This document shows, piece by piece, positions 9,800 through 19,912 of a DNA stretch of 64,000 nt. The stretch spans positions 85,489,289-85,553,288 of the forward strand of contig NC_090728.1 of NCBI RefSeq assembly GCF_036898095.1. Direction: 5' to 3'. Position 1 is the stretch's first letter. Each line of letters begins with the position of its first letter. The position numbers were made by a program, and so were the translations under genes. Origin of the DNA: Palaemon carinicauda. Lineage: Eukaryota > Arthropoda > Malacostraca > Decapoda > Palaemonidae. Below the pieces are notes generated by a model. The model was not told the DNA's origin. It saw only the letters and a list, made by a program, of their open reading frames with translations, and did not search any database.

Positions 9800-11441
9800 C
9801 GTCCTGAGAGGATTTCCTCTTCTTCGACATGCCCCACTTGTGGAGAAGGTTCCTGTTCTCAGTGGTGGCCTTGTTGGTGATCTCTTTCACAAGATCAGAG
9901 GGAAAGAGGTGTTTACCCCAGATGTTGGAGGAAATCAGCCTCCGGGGTTCGTGTCTCACTGTGGCACTTGAGAACACGAATTCACGACAGGCTCTCCGAG
10001 CCTTCATGAAGCTGTACAGGTCCTTAACTAGAGTCGCCATATGCGTTTTGGCGAGCACCATGTAGTGGTCGGGGACTCTAGTGTCACCGGCCATGACGTT
10101 AAGCTGTACTTGGAGGGACATGGATGCGGCGAGCCTTTCCTTCGTGTCTTGTTCCCGACGAAGGAGATGGTCATTAAGTTTCGGGAGGTCTTCATTAAAC
10201 TGACGTCCAGCAAAGTCAGGATCTAGTTTTCCCACCACGAAGGTATGCTGGATATCCTTCCAGTGTCGAACATCGGGGGGAGTCACCAGGGAGAAGGGTC
10301 TGCACTCCTCCAGTGCAGGGCAAGGTTTCCCTTCTTCCACTGCCTTGTGAACCGCAGCGAAGGCCTTTTCCATGAAGGGAAGGATGGCATCGTCAGGTGC
10401 GACGTAGGTAGGGTGCTTCTTGCTCAGTGCCGGAAGCTTTGAGCAGGTAAAGCCCCTACTCTTGAAAGCGTTGGCCAGCATAGCCTGGGCCTTCGGGAGA
10501 TCGAACACTATCACCTCCTTAGGTTCGGTCTCTTCTTTAGAGGCAGGTTCGGATCGAAGCCGGACGTAACAGTCCGGATAAGCCTCAAAACTCGGGAAGA
10601 ACTCCACTTCTTCCAGGGCAACCGAGCCGACCTTCTCACTTATGAAGATCCTGCCCGTTGCAATAGGCATATGCTCAGCATACCTCCAGGGGTTGGCGTG
10701 CGAGCATGCCGGGAGGTCCTTAACCAAAATCTTTATCGGCTCCTTGGAACTTCCCATGGTCCTGATGTACTCGTGTGTCTCATGGAGTTTCTTGTCCATA
10801 ATAGCTTCAAGCATACGGAACATCTCCTGGGCGGTTGGGATGGGGTCCGGGGTGGCGGAGGTAGACGGGAGAGATACTTCCATCGGTGTAGGAGTTGGGG
10901 CGGTGGTGGAAGGCGGAGCGACCTCCTGCTCAGACTCGGTGTATTCCACTTGGTCCTCCTCATAGTCCAACTCTTCGGTCATGAGGTTCCTCTCCGTTGT
11001 CTCCGAAACCTCCGACATACGCTCCGCGTTGTCGGTATCCAGGCGACACTCGTGCATGGACTGGGCCATGACAACATCGGGTTCCACCGTGATCTGGACG
11101 GTGGGGATCCGATCCTTGGGGACCACAGAGTCTGGGGATGCCTTTGGGAACAGTAAGGCCCTCAAGTCTTCAGTGGCAAGGTACGGTCCAGTGGCGTTCT
11201 TCTGGAAGCCACGCACCCATCTGCGTAGCTTCTCTCGAGAAGCGTCCCTAACCTCCGCTGAAGGAGGGTTATTGAATGCCTCGACCAGGCGTTCCTGGCA
11301 GACCGTACAGTTCTGCGGGTCCCAGAACTTCAGATCACCTTTCTTGTTGGCACAAGGGGCGTGGGTCCTACACGCCGTGTGCCCATAAAAGTGCGGGAGC
11401 TTCACTGCACAGAAGCCGTGGTCGCACTTCACGTGCTCCTC
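9681..11441 (-). CDS. Gag of element B, apparently beginning at a splice acceptor
   Basis: The frame encodes about 586 residues. The N-terminus has a Cys/His cluster ('CDHGFC', 'HTACRTHAPC', 'NCTVCQ') that looks like metal-binding fingers. The middle is acidic (about residues 140-200), followed by the conserved 'NPWRYAEHMP' and 'RRACREFVFSSATVRHEPRR' blocks seen in A and C. The C-terminus is basic and Gln-rich ('KKRKSSQ', 'KRKSSKPKP'). The first in-frame ATG lies only about 120 residues in. Upstream the frame hits stops without an ATG, and 'TTCTCTTTCTCTTTCAG' immediately precedes the coding start. The simplest reading is that the start codon is on an upstream exon within the leader. Role inferred from position: nucleocapsid protein. 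Confidence 0.75.
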   Translation of the reverse strand, partial: EEHVKCDHGFCAVKLPHFYGHTACRTHAPCANKKGDLKFWDPQNCTVCQERLVEAFNNPPSAEVRDASREKLRRWVRGFQKNATGPYLATEDLRALLFPKASPDSVVPKDRIPTVQITVEPDVVMAQSMHECRLDTDNAERMSEVSETTERNLMTEELDYEEDQVEYTESEQEVAPPSTTAPTPTPMEVSLPSTSATPDPIPTAQEMFRMLEAIMDKKLHETHEYIRTMGSSKEPIKILVKDLPACSHANPWRYAEHMPIATGRIFISEKVGSVALEEVEFFPSFEAYPDCYVRLRSEPASKEETEPKEVIVFDLPKAQAMLANAFKSRGFTCSKLPALSKKHPTYVAPDDAILPFMEKAFAAVHKAVEEGKPCPALEECRPFSLVTPPDVRHWKDIQHTFVVGKLDPDFAGRQFNEDLPKLNDHLLRREQDTKERLAASMSLQVQLNVMAGDTRVPDHYMVLAKTHMATLVKDLYSFMKARRACREFVFSSATVRHEPRRLISSNIWGKHLFPSDLVKEITNKATTENRNLLHKWGMSKKRKSSQDDGPQPKRKSSKPKPQQRQQRRQFPGPATPQVAAQPQQTF

Positions 11442-11462
11442 CTGAAAGAGAAAGAGAACATG
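11442..11462 (-). promoter_or_regulatory. Probable 3' splice site in front of element B Gag
   Basis: On the - strand a 15-base pyrimidine-rich run ends in CAG, directly followed by the open Gag frame (GAG GAG CAC GTG). The in-frame codons upstream contain a TGA and no ATG. No matching donor could be chosen with confidence; one candidate is a GTAAGG on the - strand near 13165. Confidence 0.5.
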
Positions 11463-13811
11463 AGTATGGGGGAGTCATAAGAATGACTTCTATTCTAAAG
11501 TTAAATATTAATTGATTAATCTTTAACTTAATATTAAGTGTGATGATCAGAGAATGGGCGGAAAAGAAGGAGATAGACACACTCCGTGTAACCCGCCCGG
11601 CTGGTTACCGTGACCTTATCCATAGACAATTTGTTGTGACCGAAGGCACAGGACAGAATTCAAAATAGAATGCCAGGAAGGCAGTGGGAATTCTATTGGG
11701 AATTGCCAAGGATATAAAACTGGGACTGAGGCCACTCAGACCCTAGAATTGGGAACGTAGAAGATCCCATAGGGTAACGGTTTCCAGCAACCAGCCGTGC
11801 TAAGATACACACAGCATGCTGGAAATCTGTGATATGCAAGAAGACAGCATGGTTACTAATAGAACGGTAAGATAATACCTATCTATTTATGTAATCAAAC
11901 CATCTGGTTACGATGTAGGGCTATCCGCATGAGATGATAGCTAGTAGAAGGGGTGCAAGTCGCTTTGACGCCTCCGGAAGGCTCCGACAGACCGACGGCA
12001 CGCCGGAGGCCACTCCAGCAGTTTCTGGCATTAGGGAAAACAAATATAAAAGTCAGGGGTAATACCAGGATGGCGGCCGCCGGCACAGCGGCGGCACGCC
12101 GGCACAGCGGCGGCACGCCGGCACAGCGGCGGCACGCCGGCACAGCGGCGGCACGCCGGCGGGGAGCAGCGGCTCCGGCAGCCGAAGGTTGCCGGCTTGG
12201 TGACAGGGACAAGGATGGGTATAGCAGAACCGGACTGCCGGCAGTGGATGCCGGCACTCCGGGGGCCGGACCGGTGGACGGACGACTGAAGCTATGAGGT
12301 AAGAGGGAAGGCCATCGGCTGGACGCCGGCGCGAGGCGGAAGTCCCCCGGCACACGGAGGACTGGCGGCCCAGAGGGCAAGGGATAAGTCACCAAGGTAG
12401 GAGGTGGGTATCACCGACAGGGGAGGCGGCATGGGGCCGGCACCAGGACAGTGAAAGAGACAGAGGGAGGGATGTAGGGGTACGGCCACGGACCCCAATA
12501 CATCCAACCTGAGTGGGTGTACCCATGATAGAGGCTAGCCCTATCACCCAGAAGCAGGGACCGCAGAGGACCGGGAGCCAGGGTAGCCCAAGGGAGGGCT
12601 AGGGAACACCCAAGAGGGGGGAGAACCCCTGCGGACAAAACGCATCCAGTGGCTAACCCCATAGGACACTATGAAGGGTATATGTACCAGAGCGGACTGC
12701 ACACAGGAGCTCAAGGTAGCCCTATCACTCCACCCTAAGGAGGAGTTGTAGGACAGGGGACAGATGGGTATGGACTAACCTAAGTATAGGCTAGGCCATA
12801 CAAGAGATAGGTGGGGAGGGGAGAAGAGAAGGGTCTTCTATGGAGGAGGCTCTGTACTAAAGCGGCCACCAAGGAAGGGAGGACGCTCCCTAGCCTAAGG
12901 TAAGGCAGCCTGTCTGAGAACGGTGCATGGGTATCGTTTCAGCAAGGCACAGAACTAACTCCCCCAAAACCTAACCTAGAGCAGGGATGTTACACCCTGA
13001 ACTAGGAAGGATGGAAGACGTATCGCTAGGTCGCAGACCTAGCCCCAGCAATAGAGGAAGGACTAGCCGTTCCTCATTCTCGGACGCAACCCTAAGGGGG
13101 GATCATTCCCTTAGGGAGGACAGAGAAGCGATATATATACTCTGATATGAGCTTGATCCCCTTACGTGGTAGGAGGAGCAAGGCTACACAGAGGGGATGC
13201 CCTAAGGCAGGGGATGAAGGAAGCATATAGGGGTCCTACTTGTAGGTTAGGTTAGAAAGACACACATCTAACCTGTCCCCTATATGGTCCCTGAAGGCGA
13301 AAACACTTGCATCACAGTCAATAGTATTGTAAAATAATGCCACTATCTTCATAATAAAACCTAGGATCACTGAAATATATCATGCATGAACACTGATGTT
13401 AGGCGCTCTGGCCTAGGGGCTAGACTAGCAAGCTGGTATGGGGTCAGATGATGACCGATAATAAGGCGTCAAAACACGATATATAAGGTTCCTAGCTATG
13501 AAGACTAAATAACTAATAGTATCGAATAGTTAATGAGGCCGGAAAACGCTGTTGAGGCTAGCTAAATAAGGCATGCAAAACAACAGCGACGCCATAAAAT
13601 GGCGGGTCCGGTCGAGGCACAGCTCTGCCACAAAACATCAAATATTTCGAAAAGTAAAAGTTACTTTACGGTCAGAGCTTATTTAAACAATACTGGAACC
13701 TTGTACTCAACTTTCCAGAAAAAGGCGAGGCCGAGGGTAGAGACATGGCTAAGATGCAAGTCGATAAAGTACGCACAGGGAAAAGTCTGACTAGTAAGGC
13801 AAGCTACTAAA
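11463..13811 (-). other. Leader of element B (5' ITR to Gag)
   Basis: This 2.35-kb stretch has no conserved protein frame. D, E and F have only a few hundred bases in this position. It holds a GC-rich block at about 11950-12450 with a 19-bp tandem repeat and further G/C-rich, low-complexity sequence to about 13300. Short open frames on both strands here are products of the repeats. A promoter and a first exon of Gag may lie here, but I cannot place them. Confidence 0.5.
12079..12160. repeat. 19-bp GC-rich tandem repeat (about 4.3 copies)
   Basis: The unit 'gccggcacagcggcggcac' begins at 12079, 12098, 12117 and 12136, with a partial copy at 12155. Because 19 is not a multiple of three, the apparent Arg/Ala-rich peptides shift frame with each copy and are not coding evidence. 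Confidence 0.9.
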
Positions 13812-14169
13812 CGAAGGATGAGGACGGACGTGACGTCATTTAGCAATGGCGCCCGTTTGTTTACGTCTCGAGTACCAAAAGTAGCCACGAACGAGATTAG
13901 CTGTGGAACGGCTCCCCAGTTATTCTCCGCCCCTACACATCGAAGTGTTAACTCTATGTAGGGTGTAGATAGCTATGTGGCGCGTTAATACATGCGTCCC
14001 CTGTTGATATACGATGTCTTAAAGGGAAACCTTTAGGATACTCGCTCCAGAAGTTAGAATTCTGTGATAACCTGTGGTTAAATTCTCTGGGAATATTTAG
14101 TAGTTATATACCCAAGGAAGCTACCAAAAAGGAACCTTCCATCAGGACGCCATGGCTTGAGCCCAAAAA
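13812..14169 (-). repeat. 5' ITR of element B
   Basis: Inverse of 5345-5705 with about three mismatches. Its outer tip 'ccatggcttgagcccaaaaa' matches the right half of the ICR. Host sequence (element C) resumes at 14170. Confidence 0.88.
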
Positions 14170-14495
14170 GTCCTTCTTTACACTTTTTCTGATATAAATC
14201 TTCCAAATATACCAGAGAAAGATAAAAGCATGGAATGCAGAGGTTACTACCCTCGCGCGAGCACCTCGTGGGTGTCGTGTATACATCAGGGGCGTGTGAA
14301 AACCACTATTCACAGGCTGTCTTTCATTTAGATAACTCCTTCATCAAAGGGAAGGGCCGTAACAAAGGCCCCAGAAACCACACTTGGACCACGACACCGT
14401 CACCCACACGAGCGCCCTCTAGGTCATCCTTCTGCAAGAACATATGGCTTGGCAAGGAAAGGTTGGGTCCGTACAAAAATAACCGGGAAGGGTTT

Positions 14496-14580
14496 CACCG
14501 GGCGTCACAGGTCTCTCCCCAGAAATAGATTTTTCCTTCGTCAAAATCCCTTTTCTGGGTCGACCTGTGACGGCCGGTGA
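14496..14580 (-). repeat. Internal complementary region of element C
   Basis: The left half, from 'caccgggcgtcacagg' to 'tcaaaatccctt', is the inverse of 5257-5314. The right half, 'ctgggtcgacctgtgacggc', would be complementary to the lost 5' ITR tip. This pairing is what shows that 5257-5314 belongs to C. Confidence 0.78.
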
Positions 14581-14963
14581 AAATGTACCAGAGAATGCCT
14601 TCCAAGCCCAATAAAGTAATAACATAATGAGGAGAATACAATCAACATGTACGACAATAATATAATATAATAATGTAAGTAAACGTCCAATTACCAACTA
14701 GCCAAATGACATAGGGAACGTAAGGCTAAATAACTATGACGACAAGGAATCAACTGAGTGTCGAAACGCAAAAGGCATCAAACCTTACATGTCTAAGCAT
14801 ATCTAAACATTAAAGGAACGGTAACTACTATAACAGTTAAACCATAGGAATTAAACATGGCAAATATCATAGGGCTAACGAACTACCCAGGAGAGTGGCG
14901 ACGTGGTGTGAGTGGTGGGTAGGAGGGAGAAGAGAAGAGATGGAAGAAAGGAAGAAGAAGAGA

Positions 14964-15926
14964 TTAATGGGGAGAGATAAGACTCCCCGCTGCCATCGTC
15001 GGGTATTTAAGGGCCTGTAAGATCTTTAGATAGTGGCGTTTGACAACCATAGGGGATTTCCAACCCGTATATTTTTTAAATTCATCAAAGTCCCAGTTCT
15101 GGAAGTAATTGATGGAGGTATCTACTAACTGTATATCATGAGCCTGGGGAAATGATTCCGGATTAGTATGTTTCATGAAATAGAGGATTTGTTGCCTGAT
15201 ACCGTGAATGGAAATAGTACAGTACCTCCTTGTTCCCTGATAACCAAGGGGCCAGACGAGCGGGTGGCAGTTCTAGCTAAAAAGGCCTTGAGAGTAGTGA
15301 CTGGACACAGAGAAAGGATCCTGGGGAAGAAGAATAATCTTCCGAGGGGAGCACCTATTTTGCGGATCCTCATTTTTAGCTAGGAAAGCTTTGTCTGGAG
15401 AAAGGAGTACTTCGGCTGAAGGGAGGAAATCTATGTTTTCCGGGTTTCGTGAGAGAGCTGCTAGTTCTGATATTCCATCACCTGAGGCCAAAGCCGTTAG
15501 AAATAAAGTCTTCCTAAGAAGAGTGATATAAGAGCAGGATTCATTGTCCGTGTCCGTCGCAAGTTTGAGGACACCGTTCAGAGACCAAGAGTCCTTTTGT
15601 GGCCGAACCGAAGGTCGAAGCCTAGCACATGTTTTTGGAATAGATGAGAAATAGGAATCAGCTAGGTTAATGTTAAACCCAACAAGGAAGATCTTCTTCA
15701 AAGCTGACTTGATGGTGGTTAAAGTGCTATCTGTTAGGCCTTTGTCAAATAGGAACATCAAGAAAGAGATGGCTAAATTCGGAGACATACGAGCATGGTC
15801 TGAACTCTTAGGAAATCTGCTAGTTGTTAACGGCCGAATCATATTGGCGAATTGTCGAGTCCCTTTTGTCTGATTCGATGAAGAGAACGTTTTCCGGGTC
15901 AATGTTCGCGTCTCTACGAGCTGCAA
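14964..15926 (-). pseudogene. Tyrosine recombinase remnant of element C without its catalytic arginines
   Basis: Two frames (15926-15273 and 15176-14964) together cover a recombinase related to A and B. Helical core parts such as 'FFPKSSDH'-like and 'STLTTIKSALKKIF' are recognisable. The first catalytic box reads 'ASGDGISELAALSR', with Gly where A and B have Arg. The H-x-x-R box reads 'AHDIQLVDTS', with Gln for Arg. The segment 'YTGWKSPMVVKRHY' keeps the tyrosines. A frameshift near 15270-15180 also splits the gene. It is certainly inactive. Confidence 0.8.
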
Positions 15927-17694
15927 ACTTCATGTAGTCCACAAAGTTAGAGTTTTGGCTATCCTTGAGTAATCTGACACAGTGAGTATGGATTACTTGG
16001 GTCAGTTTGGGGAACGGGATCCGGAAGGGACGGAGTTTCAACTCGAGGAGGAGAGGAAACCAACTGTTCTTTGGCCAGTGAGGTGGTACTAAAGCCACTG
16101 CCCCCCGGAAGGAGCGTAGTTTGTGTAAAAGTTTTATTAGAAGATTCACTGGGGGAAATAGGTAAATCTTCTTCCAATGGTTCCAATCCCGGGTTAATGC
16201 GTCCATGGCATAAGCCTGAGGGTCCAGGGTTGGGGTCACATAACAAGGAAGTTTGTGATTCATCTGAGTTGCGAATAGATCAACCTGGAGGCCCGGAACC
16301 AGCCTGAGTATCCACCAGAATGAAATTATGTCTAGAGACCATTCTGACTCCAGTGGTTTCGTCCTGGATAGTGAGTCCGCTCTCACATTCTGGACTCCCG
16401 CTAGGTGAGTTGCTGACAGGAACCAGTTCTTTTCTGTTGCCCCGGCGAAGATAGTGACCAGGATCTGTTTCAGGTTGGGTGACTTGGATCCTCCTCTGTT
16501 GACGCAGTGTACTACGTCTGTGCTGTCTGACACTACTCTGATGTGGGTCGACCTCGGAGGAGAAAGTCTCTTCAGGGTCAAGAACACTGCCATGGCTTCG
16601 AGAACATTGATATGGGACTGTTTCATGGCGGGTGACCAAGAGCCCTGAAACATCTGATGTTCGGAGTAATCCCCCCATCCACTTAGAGACGTGTCTGTAT
16701 GGAATGTCACTTGTGGAGGTGGGAATTGTAGAGAAACCGATTTGGAGAGGTTCTTCGGTTCGGACCATGGGCGTAGTCTCATTTTCAAGACAGAGGGGAT
16801 CTTCGAGACCTTGTCTCTTAAAGGTACTGTAGCTCTCTTTCTCCAAACTCGATTGATGTCTTTGAGTTTGGCTTTTAATAGGAGATCTGTTACTGAAGTG
16901 AATTGGAGAAGGCCGAGGATTCTTTCTAAGGCTCTTCTGGACACCTGTTTGTGTTTGAGAAAATTCTTGATCTTGGAAGCTATTCCTCTTACCTTTTTGG
17001 AAGAGAGAGACAACGTGTGCTTCGAAAGGTCCCACTGAATGCCTAACCATTCTAAGTGGCCTAATGGTTGCAGGCGGGACTTTTGGAGATTGACCCAAAA
17101 TCCCAGGTTGTCGGGAAATCGAAGTACTTCCTTCGTAGCTTTGTTGCCTTCTATGGCCGACCGGGCCCAAATGAGCCAACCGTTCAGATAAGCAATGATC
17201 TGTATCCCTTGGTTCCTGAGTTGTTCTAACACTGTCTCTCCCAGTTTCGTGAATATCCTGGGATCAATGTTGAGGCCGAAGGGCATGACTTGAACGCAAA
17301 GGCTTTCCTGCCTAGGCGGAAATCCAGATAAGGAGAGAAGTTTCGAGCTATAGGCACATGATAATAGTCGTCGGTAAGGTCGACAGAGGTGGTGACGGCC
17401 CCACGGGGAAGTAAGGTCCGTACCTGAGAGATAGTCAACATCCGGAACTTGTCGCAGAGAATGTAAGAGTTTAGCTTTGACAAGTCCAGGTCCACTCTCA
17501 ATGCCGACAAGCCTTTCTTCGGAATTGTGAACAGACGGCCTTGGAACTTCATTGATCGAACCCGTTTGATTGCTTTCTTCTTGAGTAACTCTGTGGTGTA
17601 CTCTTTCAGGATGGGAGTGGATTTCTGGGAGAAGGTCACTGGTAGAGGAGGAGAACCTTGTGGCCATTTCCACCTCAAACCTTTAGAGATTATG

Positions 17695-19171
<1,477 letters not shown>

Positions 19172-19469
19172 TGTTATTTTTATAATAAAATAAATTTTTG
19201 AATATACTTACCCGGTGATTATATATAAGCTGCAGCTCTGCTGCTCGACAGAAAACTCTACGTTAGAAATCCGCCAGCGATCGCTATGCAGGTAGGGGGT
19301 GTACTTCAACAGCGCCATCTGTCGTGCAGGTACTCAGTACTCAATGTAAACAAAGAACTCAATTTTCTCCTCGGTCCACTGCGTCTCTATTGGGGAGGAA
19401 GGGAGGGTCCTTTAATATATAATCACCGGGTAAGTATATTCAAAAATTTATTTTATTATAAAAATAACA
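19172..19469 (-). repeat. 3' ITR of element D, inner copy
   Basis: A direct tandem duplicate of 18881-19171. It differs by an extra TA in 'gattatatataagctgc', by one A-to-G substitution ('cgttagaaatcc') and by a few bases at the end ('taaca'). Confidence 0.88.
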
Positions 19470-19510
19470 TTTTTCAATATTTAACTTAGCCGGTGATTAT
19501 ATAAGCTGAT
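19411..19510 (-). repeat. Internal complementary region of element D
   Basis: The first half ('aatcaccgggtaagtatatt' to 'aaataaca') is the inverse of the 3' ITR outer end at 18881-18935. The second half ('tttttcaatatttaacttag' to 'ataagctg') is the inverse of the 5' ITR tip at 25553-25590. Confidence 0.85.
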
Positions 19511-19912
19511 TCACACCCAGGGGGGTGGGTAGAGACCAGCAATAAATGTTTACATTATTATGAGCTAAGGATTTTTTATTTCATTTTAGCAGTTATCAAA
19601 ATAACAAACATAAAATAAATAAGTACCTGGTAAGGAAGTCGACTTGAACAATTACTCTGCCTTTTTAAGTACGTCTTCCTTACGGAGCCTCGCGATCCTC
19701 TTAGGATGCTGAGCGACCCCTAGGAGCTGAAGTATCAAGGGTTGCAACCCATACTACAGGACCTCATCAAAACCTCTAATCTAGGTGCTTCTCAAGAAAA
19801 GAATTTGACCACCCGCCAAATCAACCAGGATGCGAAAGGCTTCTTAGCCTTCCGGACAACCCAAAAACAACAATAAAAACATTTGAAGAGAAAGATTAAA
19901 AAGGTTATGGAA

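Larger units (their letters stand above)
5315..14169 (-). mobile_element. DIRS-type retrotransposon B, full length, about 8.85 kb
   Basis: Both ITRs, the ICR, Gag, RT/RNase H and YR are present on the - strand. The 5' ITR is at 13812-14169 and the 3' ITR at 5315-5705. The two ITRs differ at only about three positions over roughly 360 bases, which suggests a recent insertion. The copy is nevertheless defective: pol has a TAG at 9422-9424 and YR a 19-nt deletion. It is longer than D, E and F mainly because of a 2.4-kb leader between the 5' ITR and Gag. It is inserted in the 3' ITR of element C. Confidence 0.88.

Noticed and set aside
10642..11156. Open frames on the + strand opposite Gag of B (up to 161 codons), and similar ones opposite Gag of D, E and F
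   Set aside because: They are shadows of the Gag coding strand with no independent similarity.
11895..12395. Ala/Pro/Arg-rich frames on both strands in the leader of B
   Set aside because: They are produced by the 19-bp repeat, whose unit shifts the frame with each copy.
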